Source: Chloroflexi bacterium GWB2_49_20 (lineage in GTDB: Bacteria; Chloroflexota; Anaerolineae; Anaerolineales; Villigracilaceae). Taken from it: 64,000 nt of DNA. This document shows, in pieces, positions 1-7,390 of this stretch. The notes beneath the pieces are model-generated. The model had not been told where the DNA came from and did no database searches. It was given only the letters and a program-made list of their open reading frames with translations. Positions within the stretch are counted from its first letter, which is position 1. Every line of letters begins with the position of its first letter. The stretch spans positions 1-64,000 of the forward strand of contig MGMF01000001.1 of NCBI GenBank assembly GCA_001796335.1, given 5' to 3'. A program made the position numbers and the translations under genes.

Positions 1-78
1 CGTTTTCCCGTGGTCAATGTGTCCCATCGTCCCCACGTTCAAATGCGGTTTGTTCCGTTCATATTTCTGCTTCGCCAT
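1..78 (-). CDS. tuf: Elongation factor Tu, N-terminal 26 codons (cut by window edge)
   Basis: EF-Tu is the GTPase that delivers aminoacyl-tRNA to the ribosome. Only the first 26 residues are in the window. They begin [16 protein letters not shown] and reach the P-loop as GHIDHGKT, which is diagnostic for EF-Tu. The start is fixed by AAGGAG nine bases upstream of ATG. The gene follows three tRNA genes on the same strand, matching the tRNA-tufB operon known from other bacteria. The rest lies left of position 1. Confidence 0.95.
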   Translation of the reverse strand, partial: MAKQKYERNKPHLNVGTMGHIDHGKT

Positions 79-134
79 AATTGCTATCTCCTTCTATCTA
101 TCATTCATATAAAATAATCAAATTCGGTAACGAG

Positions 135-207
135 AGCCCTCAATGGGATTCGAACCCATGACCTCGTTCTTACCAAGAACGCGCTCTACCGACTGAGCTA
201 TGAGGGC
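135..207 (-). tRNA. tRNA-Thr (anticodon GGT)
   Basis: 73-nt cloverleaf. The 7-bp acceptor stem GCCCTCA/TGAGGGC, a D-arm with AGCTCAGTCGGTAGAGC, anticodon loop TTGGTAA and T-arm GGTTCGAATCC are all visible. The discriminator is T and CCA is not encoded. It lies 56 bases upstream of tuf and is probably co-transcribed with it. Confidence 0.95.
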
Positions 208-216
208 ATTCGTCAG

Positions 217-258
217 TTTTTTAGTCTGGCAATCAAAGCTCAGCTGCCAGACTAAAAA
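217..258 (-). repeat. Hairpin in the tRNA-Tyr / tRNA-Thr spacer
   Basis: A 9-bp perfect inverted repeat (AGTCTGGCA / TGCCAGACT, loop 13 nt) is flanked on both sides by T or A runs. It is terminator-shaped on either strand but sits inside the tRNA-tuf transcription unit. It could be a processing structure, a partial attenuator, or a scar where a tRNA was lost (glyT lies at this place in the enterobacterial operon). Confidence 0.6.
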
Positions 259-260
259 GG

Positions 261-343
261 TGGGCGGAGAAGGATTCGAACCTCCGAAGGCGTTCGCCAA
301 CTGATTTACAGTCAGTCCCCGTTGTCCACTTGGGTATCCGCCC
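261..343 (-). tRNA. tRNA-Tyr (anticodon GTA)
   Basis: 83-nt class II tRNA with a long variable arm. Acceptor stem is GGGCGGA/TCCGCCC, anticodon stem ACTGA/TCAGT with loop CTGTAAA, and T-arm GGTTCGAATCC. Discriminator A is followed by CC, so the CCA end is not fully encoded. Confidence 0.95.
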
Positions 344-356
344 GCTATTCAATTTT

Positions 357-398
357 ATCAGCCATCCAACCATCGGTCAACAAACAATACTGGCTGAT
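357..398 (-). repeat. Inverted repeat in the tRNA-Thr / tRNA-Tyr spacer
   Basis: ATCAGCCA (357-364) and TGGCTGAT (391-398) form an 8-bp stem with a 26-nt loop in the 66-nt spacer. There is no U-tract, so termination is unlikely; a tRNA precursor processing structure is possible. Confidence 0.4.
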
Positions 399-409
399 GG
401 GCGAACCAG

Positions 410-482
410 AGCCGACGATGGGAATTGAACCCATAACCTACCACTTACAAGGCGGTTGCTCTGCCGTTTGAGCTACGTCGGC
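410..482 (-). tRNA. tRNA-Thr (anticodon TGT)
   Basis: 73-nt cloverleaf with acceptor stem GCCGACG/CGTCGGC, anticodon stem ACCGC/GTGGT (one G-T pair) and loop CTTGTAA, and T-arm GGTTCAATTCC. It is the first gene of the tRNA-tuf operon. TGT reads ACA/ACG codons and complements the downstream GGT isoacceptor. CCA is not encoded. Confidence 0.94.
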
Positions 483-512
483 AAGCTCCGATTCCTTGCC
501 TTAAGCAGAACG

Positions 513-541
513 ATTATACCAAAGCATCCATTCCAGAGCAA
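513..541 (-). promoter_or_regulatory. Probable promoter of the tRNA-tuf operon
   Basis: On the minus strand a perfect -10 box TATAAT (513-518) is preceded by exactly 17 bp and a weak -35 element TTGCTC (536-541). Transcription would start near 506, about 24 bases before the first tRNA. Confidence 0.6.
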
Positions 542-649
542 GGATATTTTAACAATCCGGGAAATCCAAACGGCGGAAAAGTTTATCAGGATTCAGGGGA
601 GACGTCAAGCATTGACAGGCCACGAGGGGCAGGAAAAATAAAGTTCAAA

Positions 650-985
650 TTATTTTCTGGCAGCCCGCCTGGTGTTTTCTTCAATGTCAACAAAAATCTT
701 CAAAACTTCAGAAATCCCCAGCAAAACCACAAAGTAAACCAGGCCGCGGAATGGTCTTTCCAGGGTGATCAATATATTCGTAACATAATCCGTAAAACCC
801 AGACCAAACCAATAACCACGCAGGATTTGCAAAACCATCACCATCAGCGCAACAATGAAATCGATCGAATAAACAGCCAGGACGACCCATCCCAGCACTC
901 TGGCTACACCTGACAGGCGGAAAATGATGGTTGGATCGAAATACGTTCCCATGAAGCGATTCTTGGTTTCCTTCTCTTCTTCCAT
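650..985 (-). CDS. Small membrane protein, DUF4282-like
   Basis: 111 residues with a short charged N-terminus, a hydrophobic segment at about 27-55 and another at about 78-97, then a charged C-terminal helix containing EVLKIFVDIEEN. The layout and this C-terminal pattern resemble DUF4282 family proteins, but that match is by eye. The start ATG is preceded by GGAGG. It is transcribed away from glnS and toward the tRNA operon. Function unknown. Confidence 0.75.
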   Translation of the reverse strand: MEEEKETKNRFMGTYFDPTIIFRLSGVARVLGWVVLAVYSIDFIVALMVMVLQILRGYWFGLGFTDYVTNILITLERPFRGLVYFVVLLGISEVLKIFVDIEENTRRAARK

Positions 986-1080
986 TTATTCCTCCAAAAA
1001 TAATATATAAATAAGCTGAGTGGCAACAAACCCTATTTTATTGACTAAAAAACACCAACTACACCAGTTATCTACAGGTT

Positions 1081-1089
1081 TGTTATAAT
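1081..1089 (+). promoter_or_regulatory. Extended -10 promoter of glnS
   Basis: TGTTATAAT is a perfect extended -10 element (TGnTATAAT). No good -35 box is seen 17 bp upstream. Transcription would start near 1096, giving a leader of about 55 nt before the glnS ATG. Confidence 0.65.
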
Positions 1090-1151
1090 ACTATGATTAT
1101 ACATCTGGAATAACACAAGTTATTGGCATCAATATTTTGAGGTATCCCGCA

Positions 1152-2843
1152 ATGAATGCATCCAACACACCCACCGATTTTATCCGGGCAGCCGTCGAAG
1201 AAGACAACCACACCAACCGTTTTAATGGCAGAGTGCAGACGCGTTTCCCACCGGAACCGAATGGTTACCTGCACATCGGGCATGCCAAGGCCATATCCAT
1301 CGATTTTGGCATCGCGGAAGATTACAATGGCATATGCAGTCTGCGCTTCGACGACACCAATCCGACCAAAGAGGATGTGGAATATGTGGATGCCATCAAA
1401 TTTGACATCCGCTGGCTGGGCTTTGATTGGGACGAGCGTGAATTTTATGCCTCGGATTATTTTGACCAGCTTTACGAATTCGCCCTCATCCTGATCAAAA
1501 AAGAAAAAGCATATGTGGATGATCTCAGCGCGGATGAAATTCGTGAATATCGCGGCACCCTGACAGAACCCGGCCGGGTTAGTCCTTTCCGCAATCGCAG
1601 CATCGCTGAGAACCTGGACTTGTTTGAACGCATGAAACAGGGAGAATTCCCGGATGGGTCACGCGTCCTGCGCGCAAAGATCAACATGGCTTCCGGAAAC
1701 ATCAATATGCGTGACCCGGTCATGTACCGCATCCTGCACACACCCTCCCATCACCGCACCGGCAGCAAGTGGTGCATTTACCCGATGTATGATTATGCCC
1801 ACGGACAGTCGGATTCAATTGAAGGGGTCACTCATTCGCTTTGTTCACTCGAATATGAAGCCCACCGCCCCTTATATGACTGGTTCCTGGATGAGCTGGA
1901 AATCTATCATCCACGCCAGATAGAATTTGCCCGCTTGAATTTGAGCTTTACAGTCATGTCCAAACGGCGGTTGATCCGCCTTGTCCAGGAGGGTTTTGTA
2001 AAAGGGTGGGACGACCCGCGTATGCCTACCATTCACGGCTTACGCCGCAGAGGTTTTACACGCGCCTCCATCCGAAATTTCTTGGACCTGGTCGGGGTCG
2101 CCAAAAATGACAGCATCATTGATATTGCCCTGCTTGAGCATTGCCTGCGCAACGACTTGAATAAAATTGCCACGCGCAAGATGGCTGTATTGCGCCCGAT
2201 CAAGGTGATCATTGATAATTTCCCGGAAGGATTGGTTGAGGAATTAGATGCAATCAACAATCCGGAGGACCCCCAGGCTGGCAGCCGCAAGATCCTGTTC
2301 ACCAAGGAACTCTACATCGAACAGGAAGATTTTTGCGAAGTGCCACCACCCAAATATTACCGCTTATTCCCGGGAAACGAAGTGCGCCTGAGATATGGTT
2401 ACTTCATCACCTGCACAAGCGTGGTCAAAGACCCAAATACCGGTCAGATCCTTGAGATCCACTGCACCTACGATCCAACCACGCGCGGCGGAGATGCACA
2501 GGATGGTCGCAAGGTTAAGTCTACAATTCATTGGGTATCCGCCACTCATTCCTTAGCTGCGGAAGTACGCCTGTATGACCGTCTGTTCCTGACTGAAGAC
2601 CCCTTTGAATTGGAAGAAGGCCAGGATTTTACTGCCAATATTAATACCGATTCATTGGAAGTTCTTCCCGCCTGCCGGATGGAAACCAGCTTGAAGAGTG
2701 CTGCCGCCGGAGACATCTTCCAGTTTGAGCGTCTTGGCTATTTCAATGTCGATCCCGACTCCACAGAGATCAAACTGGTGTTTAACCGCTCCGTATCGTT
2801 AAAAGATTCCTGGAGCCGGTTAGCCTCCGGTGGGAAAAAATAA
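1152..2843 (+). CDS. glnS: Glutaminyl-tRNA synthetase
   Basis: Charges tRNA-Gln with glutamine in the cytoplasm. 563 residues from the chosen ATG, close to the usual ~555. The class I catalytic core starts with [15 protein letters not shown] (HIGH motif) near residue 38 and has a KMSKS-type VMSKRRL loop near residue 260. The C-terminal half fits the two beta-barrel anticodon-binding domains. An in-frame TTG 15 bases upstream extends the ORF, but GAGGT lies 8 bases before the ATG at 1152, so I chose that. It is convergent with gltX. Having both GlnRS and GluRS suggests direct Gln-tRNA charging; whether gatCAB is also present cannot be told here. Confidence 0.96.
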   Translation: MNASNTPTDFIRAAVEEDNHTNRFNGRVQTRFPPEPNGYLHIGHAKAISIDFGIAEDYNGICSLRFDDTNPTKEDVEYVDAIKFDIRWLGFDWDEREFYASDYFDQLYEFALILIKKEKAYVDDLSADEIREYRGTLTEPGRVSPFRNRSIAENLDLFERMKQGEFPDGSRVLRAKINMASGNINMRDPVMYRILHTPSHHRTGSKWCIYPMYDYAHGQSDSIEGVTHSLCSLEYEAHRPLYDWFLDELEIYHPRQIEFARLNLSFTVMSKRRLIRLVQEGFVKGWDDPRMPTIHGLRRRGFTRASIRNFLDLVGVAKNDSIIDIALLEHCLRNDLNKIATRKMAVLRPIKVIIDNFPEGLVEELDAINNPEDPQAGSRKILFTKELYIEQEDFCEVPPPKYYRLFPGNEVRLRYGYFITCTSVVKDPNTGQILEIHCTYDPTTRGGDAQDGRKVKSTIHWVSATHSLAAEVRLYDRLFLTEDPFELEEGQDFTANINTDSLEVLPACRMETSLKSAAAGDIFQFERLGYFNVDPDSTEIKLVFNRSVSLKDSWSRLASGGKK

Positions 2844-2891
2844 TATTAATCATAACCGGGTAACTTCAAAATATGGGGGAAGGTTGAAAAG

Positions 2892-2935
2892 ATCAAAAAC
2901 AGGGTCTGATGAATTCATCAGACCCTGTTTTTGAT
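2892..2935. terminator. Bidirectional terminator between glnS and gltX
   Basis: A 44-bp perfect palindrome centred on GAATTC, with outer arms ATCAAAAACAGGG / CCCTGTTTTTGAT. It gives a GC-rich stem with an A-tract on one side and T-tract on the other, so it can end transcription from both directions. Its right edge touches the gltX stop codon. Confidence 0.9.
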
Positions 2936-4426
2936 TTATTCCGTTCCAGACGCCAGGATCTCGATCGCCTTTTTTAACCTTTCCAAAACTTTAGTTTTGC
3001 CGATGATCTCCATACTCTCAAATAAAGGTGGGCTGATCGCCTGTCCTGTCACTGCCACTCGCAGGATACCAAACACCTGTCCTGCTTTCAAGCCCAGCTC
3101 ATCCACCATGAGGCGCATGGGAGGTTCAGCCAGCTCAGGTGTGATTTCATCCAGAGAGGCCAGAATCTCACCAGACCGCTGCACTATTTTCGCAGACTCT
3201 GCAGCGGTTAAATTCTTCCCGATCAGGTCAGCCAACGCAGGTTCAATGTCATCTTTAAAGAAAAAGCCTGCAAAAAACAGCGCGTCATCCAGGGTGACAA
3301 GCCGCTCACGGAGGATCGGTATGATCTGGATCATTTTTCTATCATCCACCTGGTAACCTGCTTTTTCGAAGTATGGTTTAACACGCGAGGAAACATCCTC
3401 ATTGGTCAGGTTCCGGATATGGGCGCCACTGAAGTAATCCAATTTGGCAAAATCGATGGCGGCAGGAGATGGATTCACCCGATCTATATCAAATTTCTGG
3501 ACCATTTCCGGCAAGGTCATGAATTCACCTTCGGCAATCCCCCAGCCCATCAGCAGGATCCAGTTTAATACTCCCTCTGGGATATAGCCCAATTTTTCCA
3601 GGTCGGTGATGAAAATTGAATAACCACTGTCGAGGGCATCCGCAGCATCACGCTTGCTCATCTTGCCTTTGCCAGAAGGTTTCAGAAACACTGAGAGATG
3701 CACCCATTCAGGCTCTTCCCAACCGAATGCACGCACGATATGTACATGCAATGGAAAAGTTGAAAGCCACTCGGAACCCCGGATGACATGGGTTATCTTC
3801 ATCAGGTGGTCATCCACCATGGCAGCCAGATGGTAAAGTGCCCATCCGTCAGATTTTACCAGCACATAATCGTCAATATTTTTATTCTCAACGATAATTT
3901 CACCCCGCAACGCATCATGAGAGCTGATGCTGCCATCTCTCGGGGTCTTGAAGCGTATGACATAAGGTTCACCATCTGTAATCCTTCTGCCGGCCGTCTC
4001 TTTCGAAAGGTTTCGGCAGGTACCATCGTAATGAAGACTTTCCTTGCGCTTCATCTGTTCCTGGCGGACTCCATCCAGGCGCTCTTTTGAACAGAAACAG
4101 GCATAAGCATGACCGCTGTCCACCAGTTTGCGGGCATATTCAAGATATATTTCTTTACGCTCAGATTGACGATAAGGACCATAAGGACCACCGACATCCA
4201 GACCTTCATCCCACTGCAGGCCAAGCCAGCGCAAACCATGCATCAGCTCTTCTTCTGACCCTTCCACAAAACGGTTGACATCCGTGTCCTCAAGCCTGAG
4301 TATAAATTGGCCTCCAGTGCGTTGGGCAAGAAGATAATTATATAAAGCAGTCCGGGCGCTTCCCAGGTGCATACGACCGGTAGGAGACGGTGCAAAACGA
4401 ACTCTGGCAGGTGTGATGGATTCCAT
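2936..4426 (-). CDS. gltX: Glutamyl-tRNA synthetase
   Basis: Charges tRNA-Glu. 496 residues, a normal length. The N-terminus RVRFAPSPTGRMHLGSART holds the HIGH-type motif, and GKGKMSKRDAAD near residue 250 is the KMSKS loop. The helical anticodon-binding C-terminal region follows. The ATG is preceded by TAGGAGAT. It starts 9 bases after the rodA stop, so it is probably the last gene of the mre/min/rodA transcription unit. The stop codon abuts the bidirectional terminator. Confidence 0.96.
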   Translation of the reverse strand: MESITPARVRFAPSPTGRMHLGSARTALYNYLLAQRTGGQFILRLEDTDVNRFVEGSEEELMHGLRWLGLQWDEGLDVGGPYGPYRQSERKEIYLEYARKLVDSGHAYACFCSKERLDGVRQEQMKRKESLHYDGTCRNLSKETAGRRITDGEPYVIRFKTPRDGSISSHDALRGEIIVENKNIDDYVLVKSDGWALYHLAAMVDDHLMKITHVIRGSEWLSTFPLHVHIVRAFGWEEPEWVHLSVFLKPSGKGKMSKRDAADALDSGYSIFITDLEKLGYIPEGVLNWILLMGWGIAEGEFMTLPEMVQKFDIDRVNPSPAAIDFAKLDYFSGAHIRNLTNEDVSSRVKPYFEKAGYQVDDRKMIQIIPILRERLVTLDDALFFAGFFFKDDIEPALADLIGKNLTAAESAKIVQRSGEILASLDEITPELAEPPMRLMVDELGLKAGQVFGILRVAVTGQAISPPLFESMEIIGKTKVLERLKKAIEILASGTE

Positions 4427-4435
4427 GGTGATCTC

Positions 4436-5545
4436 CTATAATTCCAATGTCTTTTGACGTAATATGATACTTTCAACCAGGCCAATTCCCAACATCAATG
4501 AAAGGAGACCGCTGCCTCCGTAACTGATGAAGGGTAAAGGTAATCCTGTTACCGGTATGAGGTTGAGGTTGACTGCAATGTTCACTGCGCCCTGGAAGAA
4601 TATCAAAAAAGCCACCCCGTAAGCGATCAATGCTCCAAAAGGATCATTCGCTCTCCAGGCTGCATGCAGGCAGCGATATATAATGAATGCTATCAAAATG
4701 AGGACAAAAATGGCACCCACCAAGCCAAATTCCTCAGCGATCACTGAAAAAATAAAATCGGTGTGACGCACTTTGAGAAAGCGCAACTGGGTTTGAGTAC
4801 CATGCCCATAACCTTTTCCCAACAAGCCACCCGAACCAAGCGCGATCAAGGCCTGGTCAACATTGTATTGGGCTCCATAGGTTGTGTTGGCATCAGAAAA
4901 GAAAAAACCAGTAACTCGATCTTGCTGGTAAGATTCTAGAAATTGGAAGCCGATAACAATCACAATAAGGGCGAAAAGTGCAAGCAAACCCAGCTGCTTT
5001 AATTTAAGGCCACTTATCCAGGCTAGGAATCCCCACAAAACCATGATGACTATCACATTGCTCAAGTTAGGTTGTAGGAAAATCCATATCGCCAGGCCTG
5101 CTGCAATTAAAATACTCTTCATGAGCCAGGAAATATTGCGCAGAGATTCCAAATTACGGGAAAAATAGGTTGCCAATGCCAGGATAACCACTATCTTGGC
5201 AAGTTCGGTTGGTTGGATGGATATCAGTCCGGTTTCCAGCCAGCGCGCAGCCCCAAACCTTTCACCTCCAATAATATACAAGATGACCAGGAACACCATA
5301 ATAACAAAATATATCTGGCGGATCAGGGCAGCCCAATAATGGTAATCAATTATTGCCACGATCATGATCACTACAAAACCCAGGCTGGCAAAAATGATCT
5401 GGCGTTGAACAAGGCCTTCCAGAATTTCATTTCCAGCAATGGCAGAACGGATCATGGCGACACCAAATGCGATTGCCAGGATCACCGCCCCAAATAGGCT
5501 GAAATCAAAATGGCGCCAAAATTCTTCACGAAATCCACGAATCAT
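4436..5545 (-). CDS. rodA: RodA, SEDS peptidoglycan glycosyltransferase
   Basis: Polymerises lipid II during lateral wall growth, partnered by PBP2 (mrdA here). About 10 membrane helices. SEDS family landmarks are visible: QPTELAKI, a loop with GSGGLLGKGYGHGTQTQLRFL, the segment DFIFSVIAEEFG, and the C-terminal GLPLPFISYGGSG. 369 residues from ATG at 5545; an in-frame TTG at 5566 would add 7 residues, and neither has a strong ribosome binding site. It lies 60 bases after minE in the same operon. Confidence 0.93.
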   Translation of the reverse strand: MIRGFREEFWRHFDFSLFGAVILAIAFGVAMIRSAIAGNEILEGLVQRQIIFASLGFVVIMIVAIIDYHYWAALIRQIYFVIMVFLVILYIIGGERFGAARWLETGLISIQPTELAKIVVILALATYFSRNLESLRNISWLMKSILIAAGLAIWIFLQPNLSNVIVIMVLWGFLAWISGLKLKQLGLLALFALIVIVIGFQFLESYQQDRVTGFFFSDANTTYGAQYNVDQALIALGSGGLLGKGYGHGTQTQLRFLKVRHTDFIFSVIAEEFGLVGAIFVLILIAFIIYRCLHAAWRANDPFGALIAYGVAFLIFFQGAVNIAVNLNLIPVTGLPLPFISYGGSGLLSLMLGIGLVESIILRQKTLEL

Positions 5546-5605
5546 AATATTAAATCTTAACTTCAATGGAGAGGGTATACCAGGCGTTAACGGAAAGCAA
5601 ACCGG

Positions 5606-5869
5606 TTATTTCAAACGCCGGCGATTGGAAATACGCAATGGGATATCAGCTACCAACCGTTGCGAACGACCTTCCTTGGCAATATTAATGCTTACCGCAG
5701 TCGGATCTATCTCAACGTACCTGGAAATAACTTCTATCAACTCATCTTTCATAGCATTCAGCGCAGACGGTGCCAAGTCTGTCCGGTCATGGATCAGGAC
5801 GAGTTGCAATCGTTCTTTGGCATTTCCAGCACTTTTCTTACGCCCGATCATACGGTTAAAAAATTCCAT
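5606..5869 (-). CDS. minE: MinE, cell division topological specificity factor
   Basis: Stimulates MinD ATPase and drives Min pattern formation. 87 residues, the family's usual length. It starts MEFFNRMIGRKKSAGNAKER, with the amphipathic N-terminal helix typical of MinE, followed by LQLVLIHDR. ATG at 5869 is preceded by GAGGAAG, which lies inside the minD stop region; the start is 1 base after the minD stop, so translation is probably coupled. Confidence 0.92.
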   Translation of the reverse strand: MEFFNRMIGRKKSAGNAKERLQLVLIHDRTDLAPSALNAMKDELIEVISRYVEIDPTAVSINIAKEGRSQRLVADIPLRISNRRRLK

Positions 5870-5870
5870 T

Positions 5871-6659
5871 TTACTTCCTCCCCGAGAAAAGGCGTTGGAG
5901 AAATCCCTGGTTTTCCACATCCACAAAAGGAACATCTTCGCCCATTAATCGACGCGCGATGTTATGAAAGGCCATTCCAGCTTTGCTTTTGTTATCAAAT
6001 GCCAGGGGGGTTCCACGATTTGAAGCAACGATCACATTTTCATCATCCGGAACGATCCCAATTAAATGAATTGCAAGCAGATCAAGTACATCTTCGACTG
6101 AAAGCATATCTCCACGTTTGACCATGGAAGGTTTAATCCGGTTGATGACCAGGTGAACTGGGCCCTTTTCTTCGGCATCCAGTAAACCGATCACACGATC
6201 GGCATCCCGAACGGCAGATACTTCCGGATTGGTCATAACAAGAACCAGGTTTGCTGCAGCAATGGAATTACGAAAACCGCGTTCAATACCCGCCGGGGAA
6301 TCGATCAGGATCCAATCACATTCCTGCCGTAAATCATCACACAGTCGAACCATATCACTAGGAGAAACAGCGCTTTTATCCCGCGTCTGTGATGCCGGGA
6401 TGAGATACAACTCAGGAAGACGTTTATCGCGGATCATTGCTTGGCGTAAACGGCAGCGACCCTCAACCACATCCACCAGATCGTAAACAATCCGATTTTC
6501 CAAGCCCAAAACAACATCCAGGTTTCGCAAACCAATATCACCATCAATACAAACCACTCTTTGCCCAAGAGAAGCTAAACCTACTGCGATATTGGCAACC
6601 GCGGTCGTTTTACCAACCCCACCTTTTCCTGATGTAACTGTCGCAACTTTAGCTGTCAT
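5871..6659 (-). CDS. minD: MinD, septum-site determining ATPase
   Basis: Membrane-associated ATPase that recruits MinC and is released by MinE. 262 residues. The deviant Walker A motif GKGGVGKTT is at residues 10-19, with switch motifs DGDIGLRNLD near 40 and DSPAGIERG near 120. The C-terminal amphipathic tail GFLQRLFSGRK is the membrane-targeting sequence. ATG is preceded by AGGATGC. It is flanked by minC (17 bases upstream) and minE (1 base downstream). Confidence 0.96.
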   Translation of the reverse strand: MTAKVATVTSGKGGVGKTTAVANIAVGLASLGQRVVCIDGDIGLRNLDVVLGLENRIVYDLVDVVEGRCRLRQAMIRDKRLPELYLIPASQTRDKSAVSPSDMVRLCDDLRQECDWILIDSPAGIERGFRNSIAAANLVLVMTNPEVSAVRDADRVIGLLDAEEKGPVHLVINRIKPSMVKRGDMLSVEDVLDLLAIHLIGIVPDDENVIVASNRGTPLAFDNKSKAGMAFHNIARRLMGEDVPFVDVENQGFLQRLFSGRK

Positions 6660-6676
6660 GCATCCATCCTAACCCA

Positions 6677-7354
6677 TTATCCTGATTTCCACGGTTCGGC
6701 GATTAAATTTCCATCTTTCCATTTCGCAATTTCCACATTACCTTTACTGTTTTTTTTGGGAGAAACCGCAATCTTGCCTGCAATTCTTAACTGCATGGGG
6801 GAAAACTCAAGAGCACCAACAACAGCTTCTTCATTCCCTTCAGCACCAGCATGTACAAACCCTCTGAGACGTCCCCATACAAGAACACTCCCACCCGCTA
6901 CAATCTCAGCACCCGGGTTGACATCCCCAAATACAACTACATTCCCCGAAAATTCTATTCGTGTTCCCGAGCGAAGTGTGTGTTGTATCCATAAGGCTTT
7001 ATCATCAGGGATGGCCTCGGCAGCTTCAATAGTCTCAACCGGTTTTGGTTTCGAAATGCGGGTTGCCAGACCCAGGTTCTGAGCAGTTTGCTCAGTGGTT
7101 GAAGAACCACTTAGAACTGCCCACAAAGTAATGCCATGCTCTGAAAGAATATCCCGAAATGATGCCAGTTCTGCAACGTGCAAAGCATGGCTACCCACGT
7201 CCAAAGCCATACGGGCACTCTGATAAAAGGTTGGGCGTTCATCAATCTGATTAATCAGGGCTGAAGTTAATGCCTCCCAATCAGCATCTCCAAAGGATAC
7301 CATCAGGCCTTCACGAATGCCTTTAATTTGAACAATGGATGGTTCTTTTGCCAT
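6677..7354 (-). CDS. minC: MinC, septum-site determining protein
   Basis: Inhibits FtsZ assembly away from midcell. 225 residues. The N-terminal FtsZ-interacting domain spans about 1-100. The C-terminal beta-helix has the family signature RSGTRIEFSGNVVVFGDVNPGAEI and GGSVLVWGRLRGFVHAG at about 127-170. No ribosome binding site precedes the ATG; an extended -10 box ends only 11 bases upstream, so the leader is very short. It follows mrdA by 36 bases. Confidence 0.94.
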   Translation of the reverse strand: MAKEPSIVQIKGIREGLMVSFGDADWEALTSALINQIDERPTFYQSARMALDVGSHALHVAELASFRDILSEHGITLWAVLSGSSTTEQTAQNLGLATRISKPKPVETIEAAEAIPDDKALWIQHTLRSGTRIEFSGNVVVFGDVNPGAEIVAGGSVLVWGRLRGFVHAGAEGNEEAVVGALEFSPMQLRIAGKIAVSPKKNSKGNVEIAKWKDGNLIAEPWKSG

Positions 7355-7365
7355 AATTACGATAA

Positions 7366-7374
7366 ATTATAGCA
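7366..7374 (-). promoter_or_regulatory. Extended -10 promoter of minCDE
   Basis: On the minus strand TGCTATAAT is a perfect TGnTATAAT element. A start about 7 bases downstream would leave a 5' leader of only about 4 nt before the minC ATG, which explains the lack of a ribosome binding site. It suggests minCDE-rodA-gltX can be transcribed apart from mreBCD-mrdA. Confidence 0.65.
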
Positions 7375-7390
7375 CACAGTACTATTCTGT

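Noticed and set aside
1151-2900. Long ORFs antisense to glnS, gyrA and the phosphatase gene
   Set aside because: They overlap well-supported genes, have low-complexity shadow translations and lack ribosome binding sites.
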